Of a stretch of 36,126 nucleotides of DNA, positions 9,473 through 18,476 are shown one piece after another. The notes under the pieces were generated by a model. The model was given only the letters and a program-made list of their open reading frames with translations, was not told the DNA's origin and ran no database searches. This DNA comes from SVTX01 sp045638125 (GTDB lineage: Bacteria > Bacillota > Clostridia > Oscillospirales > CAG-272), in the NCBI GenBank assembly GCA_045638125.1, contig JAZUAS010000013.1, positions 1 through 36,126 of the forward strand. The letters run 5' to 3'. The stretch's first letter is position 1. Every line of letters starts with the position of its first letter. Both the position numbers and the translations under genes were made by a program.

Positions 9473-10099
9473 TTATTTCATAAGGAGAGTCAAGGCTTTC
9501 TTGATTATCTCCTCAAGTCCCAAGGATTGGGTGTCGATGTTTTTAAGCACGTTAAGCGCCTCGCTTCTCGAATATCCAAGCACCATAAGCGCATCCTGAG
9601 CCTCGCTGAGCTTGCCCGAATTTGTTCTTGTAGGAGAAGCACTCTCGGTAAAGCTTGCCTGAGCCGCTTCACTGAGGTCGGTCTCCTTCATAAGCTTGTC
9701 CTTCAATTCCAGAATAACGCGTGCGGCGGTCTTGGGACCTATGCCGTTTGCCTTGGAAATAGTCTTTCTATCCTCGGTGCAAACCGCCAGAGCAAACTTC
9801 TCGGGAGTGAGGAGTGAGAGAATAGAGATAGCCGCCTTGGGGCCAACGCCCGAAACGGTGAGAAGAAGCTTAAATGAGGAAAGCTCCTGCTCGCTAGCAA
9901 AGCCGAAAAGCTCGATCCCGTCCTCGCGCACCGCCATGTATGTGAATAGCTTGGCGGTGGGGGCGTCAACCGTATGTCTTGGGGGGAGAGAATTATATGT
10001 GTTTTCACTGATAGTCAGCTTGTAGCCAACCCCGCCCGCGTCGATTACTGCGGTTGAGGGGTTAGCCATGGCAAGCTTGCCGGAAATATAATAAAACAT
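9473..10099 (-). CDS. ruvA: Holliday junction DNA-binding protein RuvA
   Basis: A 208-residue protein starting MFYYISGKLA, with an N-terminal OB fold containing GGVGYKL, two helix-hairpin-helix motifs (VSGVGPKAAISIL and ANGIGPKTAARVILEL), and a C-terminal three-helix domain III (DALMVLGYSRSEA) that contacts RuvB. It tetramerises on four-way junctions. AAAAGGA precedes the ATG. The gene follows the YfhO-like gene by 13 bases and precedes ruvB, so the run is one operon read leftward. Confidence 0.98.
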   Translation of the reverse strand: MFYYISGKLAMANPSTAVIDAGGVGYKLTISENTYNSLPPRHTVDAPTAKLFTYMAVREDGIELFGFASEQELSSFKLLLTVSGVGPKAAISILSLLTPEKFALAVCTEDRKTISKANGIGPKTAARVILELKDKLMKETDLSEAAQASFTESASPTRTNSGKLSEAQDALMVLGYSRSEALNVLKNIDTQSLGLEEIIKKALTLLMK

Positions 10100-10112
10100 T
10101 TAAAAAGTCCTT

Positions 10113-13100
10113 TTATTTCTTATTCTTTCTAATATTTTTGGAGCTGTCAAGCTTTGATTGGTTATCGTAATGCTGCTCGGGGGAATTGATGCTTGGGAAA
10201 AAGGCTCTGACAAATGCCAGTCTCTTTATCTTGTTTTCAAATACCACGATGAGAACAAACAGTGCGATAGATACTACCGAAATAATTATACCGGCAGTAA
10301 ATGCTTTTGATCTGTACAAGAATCTTACGCTATGCTCGCCCGCCTCGTCGATTCGGAAGCCTATCAGTGCGTTCGATATTTCAAACGTCTCAACTCTCTT
10401 GCCGTCAACGTAAACGTTCCAGCCCGCATCGTAGGGTATGGTAGTCATAATAAGCTGGTCGTCGTTTTCGGTCTTGAGAGTGCCCTTGATGTCATCCTCT
10501 TTATAATTTTCATCGATAAGGAGCTGATTCTGCTGAATAGTTGTGAACACCTCTTCAAGCAGAGCCATGTCTACATAGTAGAGAATAGGTTGGTCTTCTT
10601 TAGTGTAGAACTGATTGTAGGAGTTGTCGATGGTAACTGTCAGCTTGTACTCATTCGAAGTAGAAAATCCAAGCTCAACGATACGGTCGTTACACTTTGC
10701 AAAGCTGGAGGATGAAGTTTTGGAGTTGTCGATAGTTCCGTCGCTTCTGGTTGAATCGAATATCTTCATCGTCTCGGACGAGAGGTCGACCTCACGATTG
10801 TAATAAGCAGGGAGGAAAAGATAAAGCATTCTGCCGTCGTCGGGAACAGAGAATGTGTAGGTTATTGTTCCTGCCTTATCTTTGTTGACTTTTTCGTATC
10901 TATCGTGCTGAGAGGATACCTTGTGCGTCACGTTATCAAGTTCAACGTTGATTTGTTCTGCAGGCTTGAAAACGTCCACCGTATGACCAACAATTGCGCT
11001 GAGGAGCGCGTTGACTCTGGTAAAGGGAGACTTGTATCCGTCGGGATTGTACTTTTCTTCGTAGTCGTCACTATCCTCTTTAATCAGATTGTTGTGATCC
11101 TTCATGTTGACGTCAAGCACCATGTCGGTTGCGGCAAAAGCAAGCGAGAGTGCATATTTGTTTTCGTAAACGTAAATATCGTCAGCGGTATAATCGTTAT
11201 ACTTGTCGGCAAAGGTAGCTTCCTCAAGCTCTTCAAGCGTCATTCCCATATAAGCCGCATAATCCTTGCCTGTAAGCACAGGATCGCCGTAGAGCTGACT
11301 GTAATCTCTGTCGGAAATTATATATTTCATGCCGAGCAGAGAGTCGGTGACGACTGTTCCACCCTTGTATTGAGATTTGTGAGATTGAGAATAATAACCC
11401 AGCACACGGAGGAAATTGATAGTGTCCTTATTAAGCGTAGACGTTGAATTGGAAACACCTCTGATCGAGAGCGCCATATTATCGTTTAGCTTACGGTGAT
11501 AGGTCTTTTCAAATCGATAGAACGAGGTATCGTATCCCTCGGTCAGTGTTTCGGTTACGGGACGCATCAAATTGTTGAACTCGTTATAGGACTGATAGGT
11601 GGTATATCCCACGTCCTTATCAAGGTCATTGATATTGCAAAGACCGCTGAAAAACATCTCTCCACATACTACGCAAAGCAATACAGCCGCTACTGCGTCC
11701 TTATTTTTGGCTTTTGCCATAAAGGCAATTATTGAGATATAAGCGATGAGGCAAATGATAGTCAACAGTACGGTTGCAAAGGGGTGGACTAAAAAGTCTT
11801 CTTCGTTAGGGCCATAGGAAAGAGCCACCAACTTCGCCTTATATTCCTCGGAGAAATTTTGAAGAATGACCACGAACATAAATATAAATCCAGAAACTAC
11901 GGCAACGTTCTTTGCCTTGATGGTCTTTATATGATCGAATGCTCGGAAAGCGAGGAAGATGAGGAAGAAGCAGAAGATAAAGCTGTATCTTGCATTGAGC
12001 CACTGGGGTTTCTGGAAACCGTGCCAGATAAGGTCTACGGAAGAGATCATGAAGCTCAAGACGAAGATCATCAGAAATACACCGCTTGCTACCTTCTCAC
12101 GCACCGTAAATTTCTTGGAGCAGAAAAACAGAGGAGCCAATACGACAGTAAGAAGTCCGCAATATACAAAGGGAAGTCCGTCGATACGAACGGTATCGTA
12201 GGAGGAGGGCAGGAGCTTAAAGAGAAGATCGAAGAAATCGAACTTCATTTTGATCTCCCAAGAGGGATCTGTAAACTCGTTCTTGCCGAATTGCAGTGAA
12301 TAGTATGCACCAAAAACGATCACTGCGGCAATTCCGATTGCTATGATGGAGAACACGCCCATTCTGACAAAGGATTTGCCGAAATGAAGCTTTTCGGAGA
12401 GGGGATTGTTAACTCCGTTCTCTTTGTAAGCGATCATGAAGAAGAAATAATAGAGCAAAACGTAGATGCAGACCATATAACCTATATAAAAATTACTTGC
12501 AAGGGTCAGAGAGAGAAAAATAACAAAGACCTTGAATTTTCCGTATTTAATGACCTGCTCAACACCGTATGTCACAAGAGGAAGCCACATAACGGCGTCT
12601 ATCCACATCGTATTGTTCTGCTGAACTACGCAGTAAGCAGAGAGCGCATACATTACGGAAAAGGTTATTACCGAAAGCTTGTTTTTGTTAACTGAGTGAT
12701 TGTGAAGGTAAAATCCCATAGTTCCGCCGCAGATTGCCGCCTTGATGAGGAACATAATGAGGAGAAACTCTTGGGTCTTGTCGGCAGGGAAGAGGCAGAT
12801 CAGATAAGAGAGAGGGCTTGCGATATAGTAGGCATACATACCAAGAAATTCTCCGCCCAACGCTCTTGACCATGAATAAAGGAGACTTCCGCCCTCAAGG
12901 ACGGTGTTGCGTAACGCCTCGAAGAAGTAAACGTACTGCCCGTTAAGATCAAGAACAAGCACCGTTCCGTTTCCAAAGGGATAAAGGCCGCGCGCGAGAT
13001 ATATCAAAAAGAAAATTATAGCGGGGATTATCGCTCCTATCGCGATGTACCAGTATTCGTTTAAAAAACTTTTGAGACTGCGTTTACTATTAAGCAGTGC

Positions 13101-13169
13101 TACCTCATTTTGCATCTCGGCAGAAAGATGATCTGCGGATGCGTGTAAATTTAAGCTTTCCTTTTTCAT
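10113..13169 (-). CDS. YfhO-family polytopic membrane protein
   Basis: A 1018-residue membrane protein of the YfhO family, which has a GT-C-like glycosyltransferase architecture. About a dozen hydrophobic helices occupy the first 490 residues. A soluble, extracytoplasmic region of about 450 residues follows, then a final helix near 965-990 and a charged tail. The segment VLDLNGQYVYFFEALRN after the first helix, with its acidic residue in the first external loop, is typical. In Bacillus, YfhO is tied to glycosylation of lipoteichoic acid; whether this one glycosylates an envelope polymer is inference. GAAAGGA precedes the ATG. It lies between DUF951 and ruvA, which has no obvious functional logic. 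Confidence 0.85.
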   Translation of the reverse strand: MKKESLNLHASADHLSAEMQNEVALLNSKRSLKSFLNEYWYIAIGAIIPAIIFFLIYLARGLYPFGNGTVLVLDLNGQYVYFFEALRNTVLEGGSLLYSWSRALGGEFLGMYAYYIASPLSYLICLFPADKTQEFLLIMFLIKAAICGGTMGFYLHNHSVNKNKLSVITFSVMYALSAYCVVQQNNTMWIDAVMWLPLVTYGVEQVIKYGKFKVFVIFLSLTLASNFYIGYMVCIYVLLYYFFFMIAYKENGVNNPLSEKLHFGKSFVRMGVFSIIAIGIAAVIVFGAYYSLQFGKNEFTDPSWEIKMKFDFFDLLFKLLPSSYDTVRIDGLPFVYCGLLTVVLAPLFFCSKKFTVREKVASGVFLMIFVLSFMISSVDLIWHGFQKPQWLNARYSFIFCFFLIFLAFRAFDHIKTIKAKNVAVVSGFIFMFVVILQNFSEEYKAKLVALSYGPNEEDFLVHPFATVLLTIICLIAYISIIAFMAKAKNKDAVAAVLLCVVCGEMFFSGLCNINDLDKDVGYTTYQSYNEFNNLMRPVTETLTEGYDTSFYRFEKTYHRKLNDNMALSIRGVSNSTSTLNKDTINFLRVLGYYSQSHKSQYKGGTVVTDSLLGMKYIISDRDYSQLYGDPVLTGKDYAAYMGMTLEELEEATFADKYNDYTADDIYVYENKYALSLAFAATDMVLDVNMKDHNNLIKEDSDDYEEKYNPDGYKSPFTRVNALLSAIVGHTVDVFKPAEQINVELDNVTHKVSSQHDRYEKVNKDKAGTITYTFSVPDDGRMLYLFLPAYYNREVDLSSETMKIFDSTRSDGTIDNSKTSSSSFAKCNDRIVELGFSTSNEYKLTVTIDNSYNQFYTKEDQPILYYVDMALLEEVFTTIQQNQLLIDENYKEDDIKGTLKTENDDQLIMTTIPYDAGWNVYVDGKRVETFEISNALIGFRIDEAGEHSVRFLYRSKAFTAGIIISVVSIALFVLIVVFENKIKRLAFVRAFFPSINSPEQHYDNQSKLDSSKNIRKNKK

Positions 13170-13201
13170 TAGAAATCCTTTCTTTTAGGGCTATTGATTC
13201 G

Positions 13202-13393
13202 TTATTGTTCAGTTATGACGTTTTTAATTGATTTTTCAAGCTTGATTCGATCAAGAGTCATATCTCGTCCGCAACCTTGACAAATGATGCGAACGTCGCT
13301 TCCAACTCTTAATACCTTGAATAGCTTTTCACCGCAGGGATGAGGCTTTTTTAGTTCAAGCACGTCACCGACGGCCAATTTAATGATCTGCAT
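13202..13393 (-). CDS. DUF951 family small protein
   Basis: A 63-residue protein matching DUF951: an N-terminal basic beta-rich part (LAVGDVLELKKPHPCG) and a CQGCGRDM pair of cysteines that could bind a metal together with the PHPCG cysteine, then RIKLEKSIKNV. No biochemical role is established for the family; nucleic-acid binding is a guess from its basic, OB-like pattern. An in-frame ATG ten codons upstream exists, but MQIIKLAVGD is the usual family start and AAGGTTGG is placed correctly for it. It is the first gene of the leftward ruvAB run. Confidence 0.88.
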   Translation of the reverse strand: MQIIKLAVGDVLELKKPHPCGEKLFKVLRVGSDVRIICQGCGRDMTLDRIKLEKSIKNVITEQ

Positions 13394-13428
13394 ACAATAA
13401 CCAACCTTAACATAGTAATACATTCTTT

Positions 13429-13457
13429 ATTATAACATAATAATCATTGATTGTAAA
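13429..13457 (-). promoter_or_regulatory. Sigma-A promoter of the DUF951-yfhO-ruvAB-PHP run
   Basis: On the minus strand TTTACA (13452-13457) and TATAAT (13429-13434) are spaced by 17 bases, followed by a leader of about 30 bases to the DUF951 start. Confidence 0.75.
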
Positions 13458-13506
13458 CTGTTTTATTAAAATTTTCCTTTGGTTCATAAAAAAGAAAAAA
13501 ATGTAT

Positions 13507-13535
13507 TTGACAATGGAACGTTATTGTGATATAAT
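13507..13535 (+). promoter_or_regulatory. Consensus sigma-A promoter of ruvC
   Basis: Exact consensus TTGACA (13507-13512), 17-base spacer, TATAAT (13530-13535). It is back to back with the minus-strand promoter, the two -35 elements being about 50 bases apart. Confidence 0.9.
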
Positions 13536-13544
13536 AATATGAAT

Positions 13545-13614
13545 ATGATAATGGGGTGTTATGCGCTTTTTCGGTTTTCTTACACTTTAATAACACCTCT
13601 CAATAATTTATCAT
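13545..13614 (+). promoter_or_regulatory. Stem-loop in the ruvC mRNA leader
   Basis: GGGGTGTTAT (13553-13562) pairs with ATAACACCTC (13590-13599), one G-U wobble included. An outer stem ATGATAA (13545-13551) with TTATCAT (13608-13614) encloses it. The hairpin starts near the expected transcription start and ends just before the CGGAGC ribosome binding site. It could stabilise the mRNA or be a regulator; no known riboswitch class is recognised. Confidence 0.5.
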
Positions 13615-13627
13615 CGGAGCTTTTATT

Positions 13628-14125
13628 ATGATAATTCTTGGAATCGACCCCGGTTACGCCATCGTAGGCTGGGGAGTAGTTGAATATAATAACGGCAGGT
13701 TCAGAACTCTCGGATACGGGTCTATCCAGACCCCTGCGGGTATGCCTATGATCGAGCGACTTGAGCGTATTCATCTCGGTATGAACGAGATAATCGACAG
13801 GTACAAGCCCGACGAAATGGCGGTGGAGGAGCTCTTCTTCAACACCAACTCAAAGACCGCCATAGTGGTTGCCGAGGCGAGAGGAATAATCCTGTTGTCT
13901 GCCAGACTTAAGGGCGTTGAGATAGCCGAATACACCCCCTTGCAGGTTAAGAGCGCGGTGGTCGGCTACGGTCGAGCAGAGAAAAAGCAGGTTATCACCA
14001 TGGTGACCTCGCTTTTGAATCTTCCAGCACCCCCCAAGCCCGACGATACTGCCGATGCACTGGCGATTGCGGTCTGTCACGGACACAGCGGTGCTTCAAG
14101 GCTTGCAAAATATTATAACAACTAA
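13628..14125 (+). CDS. ruvC: Crossover junction endodeoxyribonuclease RuvC
   Basis: A 165-residue RNase H-fold resolvase that cuts Holliday junctions at the RuvAB complex. Catalytic acids are visible as Asp7 in GIDPGYAIVGWG, Glu in MAVEELFF, and the Asp pair in KPDDTADALAIAVCH; normal length. CGGAGC lies 8 bases from the ATG. It is transcribed away from ruvAB and has its own strong promoter, which is unlike the common ruvCAB order. Confidence 0.97.
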   Translation: MIILGIDPGYAIVGWGVVEYNNGRFRTLGYGSIQTPAGMPMIERLERIHLGMNEIIDRYKPDEMAVEELFFNTNSKTAIVVAEARGIILLSARLKGVEIAEYTPLQVKSAVVGYGRAEKKQVITMVTSLLNLPAPPKPDDTADALAIAVCHGHSGASRLAKYYNN

Positions 14126-14159
14126 CGGTCATTCAAAATTTAAATTTGTGTTATTATGG

Positions 14160-14176
14160 TTGACCCGATAGGTCAA
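14160..14176. repeat. Perfect inverted repeat before the methyltransferase gene
   Basis: TTGACC (14160-14165) and GGTCAA (14171-14176) flank the 5-base spacer CGATA, between ruvC and the methyltransferase start. A third half site GGTCA is at 14127-14131. The arms are operator-like; a short hairpin is also possible. Confidence 0.4.
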
Positions 14177-14203
14177 AATTTATTTGGATTTGGAGAAAAA
14201 ATT

Positions 14204-15073
14204 ATGTGGTGCAGTGATAATTGGCAGGATTACGAATTGCTTGACGCTTCCGACGGAGAAAGACTTGAGCGTTGGGGCGAATATATACTTATAAGACCTG
14301 ACCCCCAGATAATCTGGAAGGGCGCGGCAAGACATCCCGCTTGGAAGAAGGCAGACGGCATCTACCGTCGCTCCAGCAACGGTGGAGGTGCTTGGATAAA
14401 GCAGAAGACCCCCGAAAGTTGGGATATTGCATACGGTGATCTTAATTTTAGATTGAAACCCATGGGCTTTAAGCATACCGGACTTTTCCCCGAGCAGGCA
14501 ACTAACTGGGATTGGTTCTCGTCTCTTATTAAGGATGCAAACCGCCCCATCAAGGTTCTTAATCTCTTCGCATACACCGGTGGAGCAACCGTTGCGGCGG
14601 CAAAAGCGGGAGCGCAGGTGGTTCACGTTGACGCATCCAAGGGTATCGTTGCCATGGCAAAGGAAAACGCGGCTCTTTCGGGTCTTGGGGATGCTCCCAT
14701 CCGCTATATCGTAGACGATTGCAAAAAGTTTATCGAGCGTGAGATCCGCCGCGGCAACAAATATGACGGAATAATCATGGATCCCCCCTCCTACGGCAGA
14801 GGTCCCGGTGGCGAGGTGTGGAAGCTTGAAGACAGCATCGACGAGTTCGTAGGACTTGCTTCCCAGGTGCTTTCAAATCAGCCCCTCTTCTTCCTCATCA
14901 ACTCCTACACCACCGGACTTTCCCCCTTGACTATGAGCTACTTGCTTGATCTCAAGGTAAAATCGGTCTACGGCGGTAAGATCGAGGCGGGCGAGATCGG
15001 TCTGCGCGTCAGCCAGACGGGAGCAGTGCTTCCTTGCGGAGCAAGTACCCGCTGGACGGCAAGCAAGAAATAA
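14204..15073 (+). CDS. Class I SAM-dependent methyltransferase, RlmI/RlmK-like
   Basis: A 289-residue enzyme of the Methyltrans_SAM family, similar to 23S rRNA cytosine or guanine methyltransferases. The SAM-binding motif I is NLFAYTGGATVAAAKAGA, with acidic motif II VVHVDASKG, a DDCKKF segment after that, and catalytic motif IV IIMDPPSYGRG. It lacks an N-terminal PUA domain, so it is shorter than RlmI. I start at the ATG at 14204, with TGGAGA 7 bases upstream, rather than the in-frame ATG at 14156, which has no binding site and would cover the inverted repeat. The rRNA target is inference. It leads into the ECF genes 42 bases later. Confidence 0.85.
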   Translation: MWCSDNWQDYELLDASDGERLERWGEYILIRPDPQIIWKGAARHPAWKKADGIYRRSSNGGGAWIKQKTPESWDIAYGDLNFRLKPMGFKHTGLFPEQATNWDWFSSLIKDANRPIKVLNLFAYTGGATVAAAKAGAQVVHVDASKGIVAMAKENAALSGLGDAPIRYIVDDCKKFIEREIRRGNKYDGIIMDPPSYGRGPGGEVWKLEDSIDEFVGLASQVLSNQPLFFLINSYTTGLSPLTMSYLLDLKVKSVYGGKIEAGEIGLRVSQTGAVLPCGASTRWTASKK

Positions 15074-15114
15074 GGCGCATAGCGCAAAAGTTCAGTATTG
15101 AAAAGGAATTTACG

Positions 15115-15978
15115 ATGTCTTATATTAAGATAAGGAATCTCAAATACGCTTATAAGGGCGACGATGGCGAGCCTGTTCCCGTGCTTCGCGGCGTTGACCT
15201 TGATATAGAAAAGGGCGAGTACGTTGCTATTCTCGGACACAACGGCTCGGGCAAATCCACCCTGGCAAAGCTTCTCAATCTGGTAATCGACGATTACGAT
15301 TTCTTTGAGGGAAGCATTGAAATCGACGGTCAGGATATCACCGGCGAGGAAATGACCGAGGATGATATTTACGATCTTCGCAAAAAGGTGGGAATGGTAT
15401 TCCAGAATCCCGACAATCAGCTGGTTGCTACAATCGTTGAAGAGGACGTTGCATTTGGTCCCGAAAACCTTGGTCTGCCCCGTGAGGAGATCAGAAAACG
15501 TGTTGACGAGGCGCTGGCAACCGTTGGTATGACCGAATACATCCACCACGAGCCTCATCGCTTGTCGGGTGGACAAAAGCAGAGAATTGCAATCGCGGGT
15601 ATCATCGCTATGAAGCCCGAGTGTATGATCTTCGACGAGTCTACCGCTATGCTTGACCCTATGGGCAGACGCGACGTGGTGGAAACCATCGAAAAGCTCA
15701 ACCGTGAAGAAGGCAAAACGGTTATTTCCATAACTCACTATATGGACGAGGCGGTAAGAGCCGACAGAGTTATCGTTATCAACGACGGTAAGGTCATTCT
15801 CGACGGCGCGCCCTCCAAAATATTCGCACAGTCCCAGATACTCCGCAGTGCAGGACTTGACCTGCCCCAGTGCGCAGACCTGCTTATCCGTTTGAGACAG
15901 AAGGGATTTAAGCTCGAAGGTGAGATCAATACCCCCGAGCAGTGCGCAGAAACTATCATAAAGGCTTTGTATAGGTGA
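15115..15978 (+). CDS. ecfA1: ECF transporter ATPase EcfA1
   Basis: A 287-residue ATPase of the energy-coupling factor module that drives vitamin and metal uptake. Walker A GHNGSGKST, Q-loop FQNPDNQ, signature LSGGQKQRIAIAG, Walker B CMIFDESTAMLD and switch His in ITHYMDEA are intact, and the C-terminal extension typical of EcfA proteins is present. The ATG at 15115 follows AAAAGGA; an open frame extends upstream to 15034 but overlaps the methyltransferase and is not family-like. It forms a heterodimer with the next gene product. No S component is encoded nearby. Confidence 0.95.
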   Translation: MSYIKIRNLKYAYKGDDGEPVPVLRGVDLDIEKGEYVAILGHNGSGKSTLAKLLNLVIDDYDFFEGSIEIDGQDITGEEMTEDDIYDLRKKVGMVFQNPDNQLVATIVEEDVAFGPENLGLPREEIRKRVDEALATVGMTEYIHHEPHRLSGGQKQRIAIAGIIAMKPECMIFDESTAMLDPMGRRDVVETIEKLNREEGKTVISITHYMDEAVRADRVIVINDGKVILDGAPSKIFAQSQILRSAGLDLPQCADLLIRLRQKGFKLEGEINTPEQCAETIIKALYR

Positions 15979-15985
15979 TATCATA

Positions 15986-16843
15986 ATGTCAAAAATTACG
16001 GTAGAAAACGTTTCGTTTGTTTATAGTGCAAAGACCCCTTTTGAGGTTACAGCGCTTAACGACGTAAGCGTTAATATTGAAGAAAATTGCATAACCGGTA
16101 TCATCGGACATACCGGCTCGGGCAAATCCACCCTCGTGCAGATGTTCAACGGATTGCTCAAACCCACCTCCGGCAGAATTCTGCTTGACGGTAAGGATAT
16201 TTGGAGCAAGGAAAGTAAAATGAGTGACATCCGCCGAGAGGTTGGTCTTGTCATGCAATATCCCGAATATCAGCTTTTTGAGGATACCGTTGAGGCGGAT
16301 ATCGCCTACGGGCCGAAAAATATGGGACTTGACGAGGAAGAAATCAAGAGAAGAGTGCTTGAAACGGCAGACCTCGTAGGTCTTGACCGTGAAAACCTCA
16401 AGAAATCTCCCTTCGACCTCTCGGGAGGTCAAAAGCGCCGCGCGGCAATAGCGGGAATTATGGCTATGCGCCCCAAGGTGCTTGTGTTGGACGAGCCCTC
16501 CGCAGGACTTGACCCCGCGGGCAAGAACGCTATATTTGAGGGTATCCGGAACTATGCCGAGTTCAGCGGCGCGGCGGTTGTCATCGTCAGCCACAGCATG
16601 GACGATATGGCGAAGTATTGCGAAAATATCATAGTTATGTCACACTCAAAGGTAGCTATGACGGGCAAGAGGAACGAGGTGTTCTCCCGTGGTGACGAGC
16701 TTGAGGCTATCGGTCTTGGTGTGCCTCAAATGACCTATCTCGTCCGTCTGCTTGCATCTGCCGGCGTGGATATTCCCCAGAATATCTATACCGTAGATGA
16801 TGCCGAGGCGGCACTCACATCTCTTTTAGGGGGTGTCAAATGA
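15986..16843 (+). CDS. ecfA2: ECF transporter ATPase EcfA2
   Basis: The second ECF ATPase, 285 residues: Walker A GHTGSGKST, Q-loop MQYPEYQLFE, signature LSGGQKRRAAIAG, Walker B VLVLDEPSAGLDP and switch His in VSHSMDD. The order ecfA1-ecfA2-ecfT and the 7-base gap before it are typical for Firmicutes. Its stop overlaps the start of ecfT (ATGA). Confidence 0.95.
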   Translation: MSKITVENVSFVYSAKTPFEVTALNDVSVNIEENCITGIIGHTGSGKSTLVQMFNGLLKPTSGRILLDGKDIWSKESKMSDIRREVGLVMQYPEYQLFEDTVEADIAYGPKNMGLDEEEIKRRVLETADLVGLDRENLKKSPFDLSGGQKRRAAIAGIMAMRPKVLVLDEPSAGLDPAGKNAIFEGIRNYAEFSGAAVVIVSHSMDDMAKYCENIIVMSHSKVAMTGKRNEVFSRGDELEAIGLGVPQMTYLVRLLASAGVDIPQNIYTVDDAEAALTSLLGGVK

Positions 16844-17664
16844 AAAGCATAGCATTCGGGCAGTTTTACCCCGCTAATTCGCTTATACACCGTCTTGATC
16901 CCAGAATGAAGATAATTTTGGCGATAATTTATATCGTCGGAAGCTTTTTGTGCTCCAACGTGTTCAGCTTTGGACTTCTTCTTTTGTCAGCATTCGCATT
17001 GATTCTTTTAAGCAGAATACCAGTGAGAATTGTCTTGAAGTCGATAAAGGCTATCATATTTATTATGATCTTTACCGCTATTCTCAACGTGTTTATGACA
17101 AAGGATACGACAAGCACTCCGATTTTTAGTTGGTGGATAATATCTATCTACAAAAGCGGACTTTACAATGCCGCGTTTATCGTTATAAGAATAGTTGCTA
17201 TGATAATAGGCACGGGAATATTCTTGACCTATACCACAACTCCGATACAGCTTACCGATGGTCTGGAGCAGTTGCTCTCACCATTAAAGATCTTTAAGGT
17301 GCCTGTTCACGAGTTTGCTATGATGATGACTATTGCACTTCGCTTTATCCCTACTATTATTGAGGAAACGGAGAAGATAATGGCGGCACAAAAGGCAAGA
17401 GGAGCCGACTTTACCAGTGGCTCTCTCGTTAAGCGCGCAAAGGCGCTTATTCCTATTCTTATCCCTTTGTTTATCTCGGCGTTCCGTCGCGCAGGCGAGC
17501 TGGCAACCGCTATGACCTGCCGTTGCTATCGCGGAGGCACTGGCAGAACCAGACTGAATGTTCTCAAATTCTCCTATAAGGACTTCTTGGCGCTTGCCGT
17601 GATGCTGATATTCGTTGCCGGTATCGTGCTTATAAACATTCAAGCTCTGGGTTATAATATGTAA
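16840..17664 (+). CDS. ecfT: ECF transporter transmembrane subunit EcfT
   Basis: A 274-residue membrane scaffold that links the EcfA dimer to exchangeable S components. It starts with the family-typical YPANSLIHRLDPRMKI-like opening and has about five membrane helices. Two ATPase-coupling motifs are visible: AQKARGAD near residue 186 and MTCRCYRGG near 226. The second deviates from the ARG consensus (CRC), although ARC variants are common in Firmicutes. With no S gene here it probably serves several S proteins elsewhere. Confidence 0.95.
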   Translation: MKSIAFGQFYPANSLIHRLDPRMKIILAIIYIVGSFLCSNVFSFGLLLLSAFALILLSRIPVRIVLKSIKAIIFIMIFTAILNVFMTKDTTSTPIFSWWIISIYKSGLYNAAFIVIRIVAMIIGTGIFLTYTTTPIQLTDGLEQLLSPLKIFKVPVHEFAMMMTIALRFIPTIIEETEKIMAAQKARGADFTSGSLVKRAKALIPILIPLFISAFRRAGELATAMTCRCYRGGTGRTRLNVLKFSYKDFLALAVMLIFVAGIVLINIQALGYNM

Positions 17665-17675
17665 GGAGCAAGATA

Positions 17676-18434
17676 ATGAAAATACTTCTTACTTTGTCCT
17701 ATCTTGGAACCGATTTCTGCGGTTATCAAATACAATCCAAGGGCAGAACCGTGCAGGGTGAACTTAATACGGCGGCTAAAGCCTTGTTTGGCTTTGATTG
17801 TGACGTTACCGGGTGCAGTCGCACCGATACGGGAGTTCATGCAAACACTTTTTGCGCTACCGTGACTAAAAAGGGTGAGGGATGTATAGAAACAAACGTG
17901 GATATTAGTCGTATTCCCTTGGCATTCAATGCGCATTTGCCTCAAGATATTGCAGTCAAGGACGCTCGCATAGTGGGCGACGATTTTCACCCGCGCTATG
18001 ACGTAAAATATAAGGAATACGTATACAAAATCTATAATTCACCCACCCGTAGCCCCATGGAGTCGGGCAGGGCATGGCATATTCCTTATGCCCTTGACAG
18101 TGAAGCCTTGGATAAAATGAACCGTGCGGCGGCATCATTTGTGGGCAAGCATGATTTTTCTGCCTTTATGGCAAGTGGATCGACCGTTGAAAGCACTGTA
18201 AGAGACGTTAAATACGCCCGCGTTGAAAAACAAGGCGACGTTATCACGTTTACCGTTGCCGCTGACGGATTTTTATACAACATGGTCAGAATTATGACGG
18301 GAACTCTTGTCGACGTAGCTCGCGGGAAAATATCCTCGGACGCTATCCCAGAAATAATTGAGTCATGTGACCGCAAGAGGGCCGGCATAACGGCACCTGC
18401 AGAGGGTCTGTATTTAAATAAGGTTGTTTACTAA
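17676..18434 (+). CDS. truA: tRNA pseudouridine(38-40) synthase TruA
   Basis: A 252-residue enzyme that converts uridines 38-40 of the tRNA anticodon arm to pseudouridine. The nucleophile Asp lies in GCSRTDTGVHA near residue 52; YLGTDFCGYQIQ at the N terminus and FLYNMVRIMTG near 205 are family hallmarks. It has normal length. It follows ecfT by 11 bases with AAGGAGC, matching the common Firmicutes order ecfA1-ecfA2-ecfT-truA. Confidence 0.97.
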   Translation: MKILLTLSYLGTDFCGYQIQSKGRTVQGELNTAAKALFGFDCDVTGCSRTDTGVHANTFCATVTKKGEGCIETNVDISRIPLAFNAHLPQDIAVKDARIVGDDFHPRYDVKYKEYVYKIYNSPTRSPMESGRAWHIPYALDSEALDKMNRAAASFVGKHDFSAFMASGSTVESTVRDVKYARVEKQGDVITFTVAADGFLYNMVRIMTGTLVDVARGKISSDAIPEIIESCDRKRAGITAPAEGLYLNKVVY

Positions 18435-18476
18435 TTAGTTTCTACTTGAATTTAAATGTGAAAGGAGGGTGTTATA

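Noticed and set aside
14160..14176. CtsR operator
   Set aside because: CtsR sites are direct repeats of GGTCAAA with a 3-base spacer; here the half sites are inverted and 5 bases apart, and the site is far from the Clp gene.
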